Source: Hyphochytrium catenoides
Lineage: Eukaryota > Sar > Hyphochytriomycetes > Hyphochytriales > Hyphochytriaceae
Assembly (NCBI GenBank): GCA_900088475.1
Contig: FLMG01004124.1
Span: forward strand, 1 to 26,895
Direction of reading: 5' to 3'
DNA length: 26,895 bases
The translations under genes were made by a program, and so were the position numbers. Below, piece after piece: positions 1 to 11,514 of this stretch (the stretch's first letter is position 1; the number at the start of each line of letters is the position of its first letter). The notes beneath the pieces are model-generated. The model was not told the DNA's origin, made no database searches, and worked only from the letters and a program-made list of their open reading frames with translations.

Positions 1-2
1 AA

Positions 3-34
<32 letters not shown>

Positions 35-349
35 TGGAAGAAAGAAAGATAAAAGGGCCAGAGAGTTAGACAACGATAATGAGAGAGGAACCGAAGAAAA
101 AGCGGGTCAGAATTGTGAAAGGCGTGGCAACGGGAGGGAGAGAAGGGAAAAATTTGAGAAATAGACAAGGAAAGAGCTAAATAGAAAGAGAGGGAGAGAA
201 GGGGAAAAGAGCAAATGAGGCGGGAAGGGGTAGAGAGTGAGGTAGGAAGAGAACGACAGAGAGACTTTTGGAAGAGACACAGGGAGAGGAACGAAGAGGC
301 CCAGAGAGAGAGAGAGAAAGAGAGAGAGTATGAGCCCGACGGCACATAC
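1..349. repeat. GA-rich intronic sequence at the left edge
   Basis: The + strand is a purine tract with GA runs at 5-32 and 305-328. It begins at the GTATGT donor that ends exon 3 of the minus-strand gene, so it is best read as the next, pyrimidine-rich intron of that gene. No LRR-coding frame is visible in it. Confidence 0.6.
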
Positions 350-3300
350 CAATGTTGACATGCCGCAAAGAGCAGGTCCCTCTCCTTAGAACTCTGCCAA
401 GAAATGCTCCTCCGTGGTCGCCCAGGTCGTTGTGAGAGAGATCTAAGTTCGTTACCCCCGGACTAAGGTAACAAGCGGAAGGCTGCGGGGGAGAAGACAC
501 TCCTCCTCGTCTCTCTCTCTCTTCTATCTTTCTCCTCACTGTGAGTGCTTCTTCCAGGGCCGGAAGCACCTCTTTCCCTAAGAAGTTGTACGAGAGATCG
601 ACCGAGTGAAGACGTTTCTTGAATCTCAGCGTCTCTGCCAGAGCAACACCAGCTTCTGTTCGCAGCCGATTGTGAGAAAGATTGAGCACTTCCAGAGCTT
701 TGCAGCCCTGGCGAAGAGACTCTGCTAGCACCACTCCCGCCTGACAGGAGAGAAAGAATAGGAAGGAGAGAGAGAGAGAGAGAGAATACGGAGGGAAAGC
801 TGGATGAGCGACCCTGCTTGTGGGAAGAAAGAGAGCCACACCAAGACAGGCTTGGCCCTTAACTTGTTGTTCCGAAGTGAAGAGAGAGAGAGAGAGATAG
901 AAACAAAGAGAAAGAGAACAAAACGTCATGACTCACCTCGTTGCCAATGCCGGCATCGCTAAGATTTATCACCGTGAGGATCCACCCTTTCTTCACCGCC
1001 ATGGCCAGCGCCAGTCCGAGCTGAGGACCGAGGAGAATCCCTCGCGAGTTTAAGACAGAGGAAGAGACGCAATAGATGTGAGAGAGAACAAACTGAAGAT
1101 CAAACGAGAAATTATGCCAGTAAGCCATGGAGAGAGCTTGTCCCTTGCCCTTTTCTTCTCTCTTTCTCTCTTCTCCCACTTCCTCCTCGCTCTTGCCATC
1201 CGTGTCTCTTCTTTCTCCTATCTCTCCCTCTTCTGGTTGATATTCCCAGGGCAGCTTGTGCAGGGCAAACACGAGGTGTCTGCCAAGATCGTCGAGACGC
1301 TCGAAGACTTTGGGCTTCCACTTGATGGTCAACTGCCTGACCTCTCTGCATGAAGAGAGGGAAAAGAGAGGACGGGGAAACCGAGAGGGAGGGAGAGAAT
1401 GAGAGAGAGAGAGAAAGAGAGAGCAAGGACAGGGGAGTGATGGGGAAGAGTTAACGAAGACTAGGGGAAGGTGAGGGAGAGGATCTGACAATGGGAGAAG
1501 TGCGATGACCTACCATCAAACTCAACTGGTCATAGAAAGAGAAAAGGAGAGAAATGAAGAAGCGAGATCACCTTGGAAGGGAAAAGGAGAGAGACAGAGT
1601 AAGACAGACAGACAACGGCGGAGAGAGAAAGAGAGAGAGCGTAGATGAGCTAACTCCATAACCCTCCGAGAGAGGTAGAAAGAAAGACCAAGGCATTGAT
1701 ACGAAGAAGCCAGAGCTGAGGGATGGAAACCGTTGAACAAAGAGACGGAAGAGAGAGAGAGAGAGCATATTCACCCTACCTAGAGAGGATGATGGCCAGC
1801 ATTCTCTCTCTTTTGTCCAGCATCTCCTGTGGGTCCTCGTAGCCAGAAGGCTGGTCCAGTTCTCTCAGCACCCTCGCTAATTCATCGATCCCTAAGGTAA
1901 AGGCCGTCATATTGTCAGCGTCCAGAACGTGAGAGAGAGAGAAGTCTCTCTCTCTGTCTTTCCTCAAGAGCCAGAGCGTTGTCGGGACATTAGCGTGCAA
2001 CATGGAGAAGTGAAGAAGCGTGTACTGGGCGGTTGAGCGCATGCTCCTCGTTGAAAGACGGCCTTTGGCAGCAGAGAGAACCATTTTTGCCTGTCTCTCT
2101 CTCCTGATGACAAGAGAGAGAGCATCGAAGGCGTTGGAGAGCACTGAAGAGAGAAAGGCAATGGCTCTAAACTGGAGAATTCTTTGGGTCAGAGGATTGC
2201 CCGAGAGAGACGAGAGAACGGTGTCAAGAGAGAGAGAGAGGCTGCGAAGCAAGCTTCTCCACTTCGCCGCTAACGTCTGCTCTAGCTGAAGAACCAACTT
2301 GCTCTGTTTCTCTCTTAGTCTTCTCCATAGCCTTCTCCCTCTCCTCGAGTTGTCTCCTAAGAATCGGAGAGAGAGAAACAAGGGAGAAAAGTACTTTGCC
2401 AGAGGTCCCAAGCTCTCTCCCAGGACCTTGAGATCACGAGCGAACTGGCTGTACGGGGTAAATGGGCGAGAGAGAGACGAAGAAGAGGAGAGAGGTCGCG
2501 GAGGGAGAGAAGGAGAGTGAGATGGCGGGAGAACGCGTCTTTTCTCGCTCTCTCTTGTCTCTTTTCCCTCGAGAGACTCTCCGTAGTCTTCAGTAGTATA
2601 AATGTAAGGCTTTGTCAACAGAAGACTCTCCCACCAGAGAAGAAGACGCATTGCTCTCTTTCCTAACCTCTTCGAGGGTCGAAGAAAGAGAGAAGAGATA
2701 AAGCGAGAGAGAGGAGCGAGTAGCCGAGAGAGAGAGGAGTTAGGTCCTCCAGAGGGTGGAGAGAGAGAACTAAGAGGGGAAGAAGGAGAGAGAGGAGAAA
2801 GAGAGTAGTTCCTCTCTTTCCTGGCGTAAGCCAAAGCAATGTCCCAGCTCTTGACAATCTGCCAATGCGAGTCATTCACACAGGAATGTAGAAAGGCGAT
2901 AGTGTCCGAGTGCCAGAGATAGAGACAAGCTTTTTGGAGAGAAGAGAGGACAGACCGGAAGTCAAAGAGAGCAATGATGAAGAAGAGGAAAGAGACATTG
3001 ACAAGAAGAAGAAACGATCCCGAGAGAGAAGGCTCCAGCACATTCCCAGCGGAGAAAAGAGAGAAGAGAGCATTGAAGAGGTTGGAGGACCAACAGAGGA
3101 TGTCAACGCGGTCGTGGTCTGGACTAACATACGGGCGATAGCACAGAGAGAGAGAGAGACATCCTAACAGGACAATGGTGACAGCAAGGCTCTGAGAGAG
3201 AGCCGTCGGGGAGAGAGTGAGTTCTCCCGCTTGTCTCTCTTCTCCTTTGGCCAGATAGAGCTCGTTTTCCTCTCTTCCTGTCACAGTTATGGCAAAGAGA

Positions 3301-6300
3301 ACAAGCGCTCCCCCTAGGAGTTCTACTATTCGCCAGTAGCAGAAGTCATGCTCAAAGGCCTGAAAGAGAAAGAGAACGCCGCTGGTGTCCACGCAGAAGA
3401 TAAAATCCTCTCTCTCTCCTCCTTCGTCCTCGTGGGTTAGCATCTCTTTCCCGTCTCTGTCTACTTTGGCCGAAGAGGAAGAGACAATGGCATGCTCTTT
3501 CTCGAACTGGGAGAGAGAGAGAGAGAAAGCCCGTAACTCTTCTTCCTGGAAGAGAGAAGAGAGTTCTTGCTCCATCAGCCAGAGTTCTAGCGGGTCTCTC
3601 TCCTCCTGGTAGAGCCTGCTTTGCCCTATTATCTGCAGTGCTCCAGAGCTTGATGACTGAGAGAGTAAGCTGCTGGAGTAGCTAGAGCGACGGGAGGAGT
3701 TCCGTTCTCTTGCTCTCTCTTTCTTCATTCCCTCCTCCTGCTGCGAGGATGATACTTTACTCTTTCTGTCCTTTCTCTCTCTCTGCTTACTCTCCTCTGT
3801 CTGACCCTCCACAGATGTCTCAAATAGAAGAAGCTGGGCCTTCAGTTGCTGGGCGGTGGACGCGCGGAGCCCACTTCTCTCTAAAAAAGAGAGATCCTGC
3901 GGTGCTCCTGCTGCTGTCGCTCTCTCGTCTTTGGACTGTTGAGCTCTCTCTCCTTCTTTCATGTCCTCTCCGTCTCTCCTCTTCTCTCCGGGCTTCTCTC
4001 CAGTTGGTGGAAGGGAAGAAAAGAGCCTTCGGTCAGTAGGAGAGAGATGAATGACCTTCTGGCCTGCTCCTTTCCTCTCTTTCTTTCCTCGCCTCCACAG
4101 TCTTCCCAATAACTTCCTCATAGATCTGAAGAACTCGAGAGGAAGAGAGAGGAGAAGCAAGAGGTCGCGTGGCCGTACGCCTCGCACTCTTCTTCCTAGT
4201 TCAAGCACCTGTTGGTGGATGCCCGAGCGCCTTCGATCTAAGGCTATCCGGAACTTAAGCTTCCAAGGCAAAGACGCATGCTTTCTTTCTGCCGTCTCTC
4301 TCCTTCGCCTGAGAAGAAAGAAGTCCAAGAGCCAGTTCTCTTCTATGATAACCTTCCTCGTAGAGAAGATCAGAAAGAAGAGAAAGAGAAGGGTCCCCAC
4401 GCCCTGGAAGAGAAGGAGAAGGTTGCCAAGGAAGAGAAAGAGCTTCCCACAGCCAGTCTCACAGCTGCAGTAAGGGTCTGGAGAGAGAGAAGACGAAGAG
4501 AAAGAGAGTGGAGGCAACGCTCTTACATAGCACCAGATCCCTCTGTCTCGTTTCCTCATCTCCCAGCCCTTTCTAAAGACAGGGACGGCGGCTTTCATGA
4601 CTACCTCGAGGCATGGGAGAAATGTACCTACGAGGAGAAAGAGAGAGAGCTGCGTCTTCGCCTTGACGATTACTTTGTGAGCAGACATCTCTCTTGCATA
4701 CTTCGTGAAGAGAGAGAAGAAGAGAGAGATGAGAGCTACAGTCACCGCGAGAGAGAGAGACAGCCAGAGCGTGGCCGTTACGAGGCCGGAATAAGACGCT
4801 TCTAGAGTCCTTCTTTCTCTCTCGTCTTCTACTCTTCTTCCCACACCACGCACAATCTCTTGAATAACAAGATGAAAGAGAAAGAGAGAAAGAAAGAGAA
4901 CTCCTCCGCGCCAGAGGCCCCTCAGACCTAAGGTACTTGCCCACTTCTTTGCCTCTAGAGAGGAGTAAGCCCTGGGACTCCAGGTAAAGAGCATGGTGTA
5001 CAAGAGAAAGAGAGGAAAGAGACCGTGGATAAGGACAATCAAGAGAGGCACGGCCCTTCTTTCTTCAAGAGAAAGAAAGAGAAGAGATGGCAGCTTCTGC
5101 AGAGGTTGCTGAAGGTAATGGGTCCAGCCATAATACCCTTGGAAGAGAGTTGGCCAGGGAATAGGGATCGTCTGGACTATGGCCTGGACCTGAAAGAAGA
5201 TGATAAGCCTTTGTAACTTTGCGATAAGGAGAGAAAGAGACTCTTCTCTCTCCTCTTTCTCTTCTTCCTTCTCTTTCTCTAGCTGGCCCTTGGAGCAAAG
5301 AGGAAAGAGACCATCAAGGGAAGCGCTCTCTGTCTCTTCTCTTCCTTCACTACTGGAGCTGTCCAGGAAAGAAGAGGTAAAGTGGGGAGGGAGAAACTGT
5401 CGGATGTCGTTATCATTGCTAACAAATGGATAGAGAAGAGGGATCTGGGAAGAGGAGGCCCTCTCTTTATCTTTTTTGCTCTTCTCTCTTCCCTTACCTC
5501 GATCTTCATCACGTTCATATAATGGGAGATGCCGTACGATGGCAACGGAAGGCCTAAGAGTAGAGACAAGTTCCTTCCTTTTCGCCCGGAAGAGAGACTT
5601 TTCTCTCAGAGAAGAGAGAAGAGAGCGACGTTCTTCAGTGGGTGTGCCTGCTAGAAGAGAGTTTAAACGATGCTGGCGCATCTCGTTTTCCTTGGCTCCT
5701 CCTCTCTCTTCTCCCTCTTGTCCTCGTGCTCCTCTCACCATACTGAGCTTCATGGAACTTGTCCGCGTCGGCACAGAAGGATGCAATCTCTCCCATAGCT
5801 TGCTATAGAACTCGTACCGAGGAGGTAGAATCTTGACAGCTTCACCCGTACGGCGATCAAGCGGAAGAGAGAGAGGAGAAGACTTGAGCGATGAAGGGAC
5901 AATATCTTCTGGTTGATAGACAGAGTGGTAGAGCGTGCAAAGCTCTATTCTTGCGTGTGCCAGCTGAAGGAAGCGGAAGACTTTCTCTGCAGCGTTGTTT
6001 TCTACTTCTATCTGATGGAGTTCTTCTTGCCATTCTTCCTCTACTTGCCTGTTCACTTCTTCTGACTCTATCTGTCTTTCTTCCTCCGTTTCCAGCCCTT
6101 CCATTCTCTCTTCTTCTCCCTCTTCTGCTTTGGCTTGGTCTGCTTCTCTTTCCTCTTTCGGGAGTTCTGAGGAGCCTTCTTTAGCTCCCTCTTTCCCTTC
6201 CGCTCTCTCTTCTTTACCTTCTTGGAAGGAGTGAGGTGGAGGAGAAGAAGAGGGAAGAGAGGAAGATCTCTCCTCGGAACTCTCTCTTCCTGCACTTGGT

Positions 6301-6380
6301 TCTGGTGGAGCAGAGAGTGGAGAAAGAGAGCTAGGGAAGATCTTAGCGCTCCCTCCTTTAGAGAGCCTGCGCAAGTCCAT
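350..6380 (-). CDS. TRP-like multipass membrane protein with C-terminal leucine-rich repeats (3' end outside window)
   Basis: Model: exon 1 6380-1780, exon 2 1345-937, exon 3 740-350, then a GTATGT donor leading out of the window; about 1800 residues are visible. The junctions keep phase (AG|A completes Arg; the next is phase 0) and join leucine-rich repeat (LRR) sequence smoothly. Residues 1-380 are low-complexity, acidic and Ser/Pro-rich, with no signal peptide. From about 388 comes 'KLQRLIIFFQ...IPIPWPTLF', the pattern of the first membrane block in large protist TRP-like proteins. Hydrophobic segments follow at about 444-466, 492-513, 533-558, 577-600 and 645-675. A charged loop (690-1000) leads to a second membrane block at 1015-1142, containing 'YWRIVELL' and the family-like 'CYRPY...DILCWSSNLF'. 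Residues 1450-1510 resemble one or two decayed ankyrin repeats. From about 1630 there are RI-type LRRs ('LTVINLSDAGIGNE', 'LEVLNLSHNRL', 'LHSVDLSYNFLG', 'VTNLDLSHNDLGDHG'). Known: TRP-like proteins are channel-like and LRRs bind partners. Inferred: a membrane sensor with a cytosolic LRR arm. The ATG at 6380 sits in an AAATGG context. Confidence 0.72.
1346..1779 (-). other. 434-nt intron of the TRP-like/LRR gene
   Basis: It has a GTAGGG donor at 1779 and a CATGCAG acceptor at 1346. Read in sense it is almost pure pyrimidine with CT runs. It contains Ser/Leu-coding open stretches (1522-1774) that I do not consider exons. Joining 1780 directly to 1345 restores phase, and inserting the short GT/AG-bounded pieces near 1517-1530 brings in a TGA stop. 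Confidence 0.6.
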
Positions 6381-6495
6381 TTATTCTCACTCTACAAGCA
6401 CTCTGCCTCTCGCCTGTTCTTTCCTCTCAAGCACGTAATCTTGTCCTAAGTCTATTTTTCATGTTTGATGGCTCCTCCTCATCCATTCCTTCAAT

Positions 6496-6497
6496 GA

Positions 6498-6529
<32 letters not shown>

Positions 6530-6616
6530 TGTGTGTGACAGAGAGAGAGAGAGAGTTAGAGAGAGAGAGAGAGAAAGAGAGAAGAAAGAGTTAGAGAGAG
6601 TGAGAAGAAGAGAAAG
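6496..6616. repeat. (GA)n block 1 upstream of the TRP-like/LRR gene
   Basis: Imperfect GA microsatellite with an embedded GTGTGTG and a few AAG interruptions, about 115 bp upstream of the ATG at 6380. It reads as CT in the direction of that gene, so it could act as a pyrimidine-rich promoter element or form triplex DNA. Both roles are inference. Confidence 0.85.
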
Positions 6617-6711
6617 GAGTGGTACAGTTCACAATCCTGACAGCTGCCCCTTATGCAGGCATGCCTGGAGCTGGACACACCATAGTTCACCACCTGGCAT
6701 CTTAGCTCAAA

Positions 6712-6732
6712 AGAGAGAGAGAGAGAGAGAGA
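6712..6732. repeat. Short (GA)n tract
   Basis: A nearly perfect GA dinucleotide run of about 20 bp between the two larger blocks. Confidence 0.85.
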
Positions 6733-6930
6733 CTGATGAAAGCTCAAAAGAGAACGGGCATCGATGGGTGCTAAGCGTCTCGTAGAGAGGATGGGGAGAG
6801 GGGGGCGGAGTAAGCTTAGTGAGAAACAGAGGTGTTATCCGCTGCTAATTAAGGATGTATGTTACGATGTTAGGAAAGGAAAGAACACAGCGGCGGGAGA
6901 GACGAAGATAGGAGAGTACATCAGAGTAAG

Positions 6931-6990
6931 CAAGAGGAAGGAAAGAGAAGAAGGGGAGAGAGAAAAAAAGGGGGAAGAGAGAGAGAGAGT

Positions 6991-7029
<39 letters not shown>

Positions 7030-7070
7030 GAGAAAGAGACAGAGAGGAGAGAAGAGAGAGAGAGAGAGAA
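6931..7070. repeat. (GA)n block 2 in the HSF/TRP-like spacer
   Basis: About 140 bp of almost uninterrupted purine on the + strand. The core is a perfect GA run near 6995-7020, with AAAAAAA and GGGGG interruptions at 6963-6974 and CAGAGA variants at 7021-7045. The reading frame across it (Arg-Glu repeats) is a by-product of the repeat. Confidence 0.88.
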
Positions 7071-8172
7071 CAGGCTTCATCTTTTTCTCTCTTTATCTAC
7101 TTTCAGGGTACGAAAGGGCACAAGGCACAACCGTTTTACATGATGACAGACTCATAACGAATATCCTAGGAAGCTTCTGCTCACAGTGCCCTGCTATTCC
7201 AATATAAATGGTCACAAAGCTTATATGTCACATCTTACTAGTTAGCTTGTTGAATCTAATGGATAAGAATACGAATATCTCTGGATGTGTTTGATCTTGT
7301 AAGCACAGGCAGTACTGCTCGAGATGTGGGAGGTGGTGCGAGAGACAGAGGCGCCACTCTGAGAGAAGAATGACAGAGAGTCCGGAGGGAACAGCATGAC
7401 GCCATAAAAGACGAGAGTGGGGAAGGGACTGCAGAATATGTGTGTGCCAGAGAGGGAGAGAAGAGAAAGAGGATAGGGGGAAAGGAGACGGAGAGAGCGC
7501 GCAAGAGATTGAGGACGACGTTTGATATAGAAACAGCGGAGTGGAGCCGAGCAGCAGATGGGCATTGCCGTCCGTATCTCCAAGGTGAAAGTCAACATGT
7601 TGGGATGTCGTCCTTCATCTACTCAGAGTTGGGGTTGTTAAACCAGGAGGAGGAAGGTGGCTGCTCAGGTGCGGGAGCAGTTGCCAGGGGTAGAGGGGAG
7701 GAAATAAACCGTACAAGAGCAATGGTAAGCCGCAAAGTCTCTATTTTACCGTCTCCTTAGATATCTGGTATGATACTTCTAGTTGAACATAGGGACCACA
7801 GGTCTGTTAGCAGAAGGAGCGGAGACCTGAGGAAGGCAAGTGAAGGATATACTAGGTGCAGAGAGCGAAGCCTCTGAAGGGAATTAAAGCTTAAGGTGAA
7901 TACTCTAGCCTCCACTAGCACCAAAGGGCCTGCACGCAGGAGAGAAAAAATGCAAGCCCGGTGCTGGGTGAAGTCGTACACTGATGCCTAATAGGCGCAG
8001 TAGGCTGAGACGGAGAGGCAAAAGAGACAAACGGAGATAGAGGGCGACACAGAGGTTTGGCGATAGAGAGCAACTCTCTCAGTCCCCCTGTCTCGTGGTG
8101 CTATAACATACACTATGCAGCGAAGTATAAAGCGAGAGAGAAAGCGTCGCTAGTGAACGTTGAGGTTATTCC

Positions 8173-10617
8173 CTAACGACGAGTGTTCTTGCGCCCAGTA
8201 GGCGGCTGTTGCGGTGGGTCGAAGACAATCTCCTGTAGGTAGCTCACATTGTCATCGCCGACGCTCTCAGGTAGCCCAAAATCCTGCACCTCATAGAGAA
8301 ATGCTAATTAGACCGAAAAAGTGACCTTCGGACCCTTGTTGTCTTTAACCTACCGCCAATAAATCATCGAAGTTATCTGCATCATAGAGGTCGGAGATTT
8401 CGCCTTCGAGTGACTTTATCTTGCCAAGCATGGCCTAAGAAGCAGAAAGTATAGCAGATCAGAGACAGCCATGTTCTTCCTCACTCTTCTAGCCAAGTCT
8501 ATGCTTTTGCGCCTTCTCCTATGGCTGTCTTAATATGTTCTGGCCGACTATTTGGCTCGTGTCAACCTCTTGACCTGCTCTCACGAGCCCGTCTCCCTCT
8601 GATCTCACTCTAGTACCTACCGCTTCATCGTAGCCCAACCTCAAGGCCTGATCTTCCATCTCTCGCCTCGTGTCCGCTTGTGTTTGCCTGTTGTTCTTCT
8701 CTACGGGCACCTCCACGAACGAAGGCAAGGTGACCACGACATCCTCCGCGCTCCCGTTGCGAATCCTCTGTCTCCGAGCCTCCTCTACTTCGGTCCCACT
8801 AGGGCCCCCTGAAAAAGCTTCAAAAGGCCTCTTGGAGCCAACCGCAGAGCTAACAGCACCCGATCGTGACGAAGGGGAAGGGGGCTGAGTGAGATTAATA
8901 TCTACGAACTTTATCATGTCTTGAAAGTCCGGGTCGGTCGCAAAGCTATGGACAGGAAGGAATAAAAGCAGGGTCAGTAAAGGAGGCAGACTTAAAACTC
9001 TGAACAAAGAGACGCTTACCCATTCGTGAAGCCAATGTCGCTGCTGGAGGCACCACCATCCTCAATTGCCCTGAGCCAATGGAGCAGACTTAGTATTCAG
9101 AGTGAGATGTCACAGGCAGTAATAGACCTTTCACTTACGAGTCAGCACCCGAGCTGGAATCACCCTCTAGCCTTCCCTGCTTCCTCTTGCCCTTAAGCTG
9201 TAGGTACATCTGTATATGTGAAAGGCAGCCACAGAGACTTAGAAAAGGAGTCCACTAAAAAGAAGAAGCGATATTATGAGGCGAAACTTATATGCATAAG
9301 CGGAAGGGTGGAGTCCTAGGAACAAAAGGGACGGGTTGTGCGCGGTACCTCATAGAGGAAGTACAGGATCTTCTGCATTTTATCCTGCATCGCCTGCTGG
9401 CGCTCCTGGGACCTCCTTGACGAGTTCCAGAGCATTCTATTCTCCTCTAGAATATTCTAGACTCCCAACAGACTTTCAGCCTACACTTTTTCAGCAAAAG
9501 GAACCTGACATAGCATATCACCTACCTCGTTACTCCTCTGAAGAAGCTTGATCTTTTCGTTCATGGCTTGACTTCGTTTCTTCAGCTCTACGATCTCTCG
9601 CAGCAGTGACTGGGAGTGGAATGTGGGAGCTTGCAGAGCCTGGCCATCGTTTATACTCGGTGAATAAAGGATGCACCACTAGCTAGATCAAAAGAAAGAA
9701 CGAAGAGAAAGACAGGAAGGGAGATGGAGCATAACCGAAAACATAACATAACCGTGTTGAGTGCATACACGCAATGCACAAGAGAGAGCGAACGGGGACC
9801 AGGGCAGGAGAACGGGCAGAAGAGGAGGGCGAGCGGAGATCTGTACACCGAGGAAGGAGAGAGAGAGAGAAAGACAGACAGACAGAGAGCCTGCTAGAGA
9901 CCTCTGGTTCCTGAAAGGTAAGAGACTGTTAAGAACTTCCATGTCTACAGACGGACAATGACAATTAAATTTGTGCCCCACCTCACTGTTCACGGCGACT
10001 AGCTGCGTATTAGCCGTCTCCGCATCCTTTTTGTCTGGGACCTTCCTCTTGATCAGATGCAAAAGGTCTCTCCGTCCCCTGAGAAAGTGGGGGTGCTGGA
10101 ACTCTCTCCGGTTAGGATCCTGCACGGTCTTATGAAAGTCGTACTGCAACCAGACGAGAAAAGACAGAGTTAGGCACCACACGAGTGCGCCGACCCAGCC
10201 ACATCCATACCAGAAAGTGAGAAAATAGAGGGATGACTTACCATGTTGAGCTGCCTCACAAAAGACTGGAGGTTAGAGTGCTTAAAGTACATCGGGAGCA
10301 CCTGGTTCGAAAATTCTAGAGGCTAGAATAGAGGTTAGAAGAGCTCACCTGAGAGGCATAGGGCAGGGAGGACAAGAGCTTACATTCATTATCATGATGG
10401 TGTCTCCGGCTTCATTCCAGCCACAGATATCCTTGAATTTCTCATTGGAGAATATGTCAAAGCTCTTTGTCAGAAAGCCTGGGATGACTGGCTTCCGCTC
10501 CACAGGAGGCACCGTGAGCTTATCTGTCTCAGCCGTTGAATTCTTCATAGTGATCTTCTTAGCAATGTCTTCCGCGGATCCAGGAATTGTAGTCTCGCGG
10601 CGGCCATTCTGTGACAT
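8173..10617 (-). CDS. Heat shock transcription factor (HSF family), 10 exons, about 466 aa
   Basis: Exons (minus strand): 10617-10384, 10322-10242, 10143-9982, 9678-9526, 9444-9349, 9209-9139, 9070-9020, 8945-8585, 8434-8354, 8283-8173. All junctions are GT-AG and phase-consistent; the total is 1401 nt, ending in TAG. The winged-helix HSF DNA-binding domain spans residues 44-141: 'GFLTKSFDIFSN', 'WNEAGDTIMIMN', then the recognition-helix region 'HSNLQSFVRQLNMYDFHKT' and 'FQHPHFLRGRRDLLHLIKRK'. Residues 150-245 form a heptad-rich oligomerisation region ('LLREIVELKKRS', 'NEENRMLW', 'RQQAMQDKMQKILYFLYE'), matching HR-A/B. A Ser/Pro-rich, basic middle follows. The C-terminus is acidic and aromatic ('DLYDADNFDDLLAVQDFG'), suiting an activation domain. 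Known: HSFs bind nGAAn arrays as trimers in the nucleus and activate chaperone genes. The exon 8 donor (GTGAGA at 8584) and the exon 4 acceptor are the least certain boundaries. Its introns carry few GA tracts. Confidence 0.93.
9858..9892. repeat. Short GA/CAGA tract in HSF intron 3
   Basis: GAGAGAGAGAGA followed by several GACA units, inside the 9981-9679 intron. It is the only appreciable GA repeat in the HSF gene, and in sense it is pyrimidine-rich, as in the outer genes. Confidence 0.8.
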
Positions 10618-11331
10618 AGTCGACCGGAATGAAATCTGTTTTGGCAGTTAAGGGTGTCGTTGAGCTCCTCCTGATGTTGAAGGGCAGCGAGAGTCGGACT
10701 GTGACGGCAATCTAACAGACAGTAAGAGAAGCGTGTCTCGAAATCGCAGCAGATCCGCTTCTATATGTCCTTTATCTGTCGCCCATCCTCCAGCCAATAC
10801 GCGCGCTAAATGTGAGATAGGAAGAGCCGCCACGCGTCCTGCCTAGTTGGCTGCCCACAAACCTAGCGACGCTTACACTTTAGGTTCCTCCACAAATTGG
10901 AGAGATAAGAGGCGAGAGCTGTGAAAGCTGACAAGAGGCGTATCTTCAGATAAGCACAGCTCCTATGACACCAGAGCGCACCTGTGTCAGAGTTCTAACT
11001 CCTTTGTTGCCTGTGCTAGTGGCAAAGACTCTACTAAATGATCCTCAGCAAGCAAGTGTCTTAGCCTGCTGTGCTCTACCACTAACAATTACCCATGAGA
11101 CTATTGACGGGGTTGCCACCTTCTTACGGATCAGCCCTTGTTGCTATGCTATTTCTTGGCTCTCTGGCTCTCTTCCAGAGACACACGCGGTGCAGTCCGG
11201 CCGCCTGAGCTCCACAGCGGCAGCGTCGCGCTTGCTTGCTTGGCCTCAGGCCACTGATAATCAGTGGAATATAATCTCTGCGAGGAAGGCGATAGATAAT
11301 GCGCCACAGAGACCGCCATAAAGCCCCTTTG

Positions 11332-11339
11332 TGACGTCA
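11332..11339. promoter_or_regulatory. Palindromic TGACGTCA (CRE/bZIP-type site)
   Basis: A perfect eight-base CRE palindrome about 715 bp upstream of the HSF start, next to a GCGGCCGC palindrome at 11346-11353. Known: bZIP proteins of the CREB/ATF and TGA types bind this sequence. Function here is inferred from sequence and position only. Confidence 0.35.
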
Positions 11340-11375
11340 TGGCAGCGGCCGCCTTCTGTTCCTTCTATTGCCTGT

Positions 11376-11381
11376 CACGTG
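11376..11381. promoter_or_regulatory. CACGTG (E-box/G-box) copy 1
   Basis: CACGTG in the context TGTCACGTGTCA, itself a near-palindrome. It lies 37 bp past the TGACGTCA site and 134 bp before a second CACGTG. Known binders are bHLH and plant-type bZIP proteins; a role here is inference. Confidence 0.3.
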
Positions 11382-11514
11382 TCAAAACGAGACATAGTGA
11401 CCCATATTTTATATTTTGGCAAATTAGAATGACAAACTCAACCTATGAATTGTCAAAAGTCCTGTGACTGCTGTGAATTAGGTTGTTATTGACAAAAGGA
11501 TGTGAAGTATGAAG

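Larger units (their letters stand above)
6381..8172. other. Spacer between the HSF 3' end and the TRP-like/LRR 5' end
   Basis: About 1.8 kb with no coding region I can support. Both neighbours are transcribed leftwards, so this holds the HSF downstream sequence and the promoter of the TRP-like gene. GA blocks dominate 6496-7070. From 7080 to 8172 the composition is ordinary. Open frames at 7440-7760 (+), 7242-7598 (-) and 7757-7981 (-) resemble no family and have no convincing splice partners. I see no tRNA-like or snRNA-like box. Confidence 0.55.

Noticed and set aside
107-361. Ser/Leu-rich frames at the left edge (also 1112-1740)
   Set aside because: They are translations of CT-rich introns. 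Splice sites at 350, 1345 and 1780 explain the real coding sequence.
3710-4473. Plus-strand frames inside the TRP-like exon (also 4278-4805, 5200-5808, 5891-6184)
   Set aside because: They are complements of the 4.6-kb minus-strand exon, whose membrane and family signatures are convincing.
8519-9007. Separate secreted protein with a hydrophobic start ('SLPPLLTLLLFLP') on the minus strand
   Set aside because: The hydrophobic start is the pyrimidine-rich end of an HSF intron. The coding part begins at 8945 in phase with HSF exon 7.
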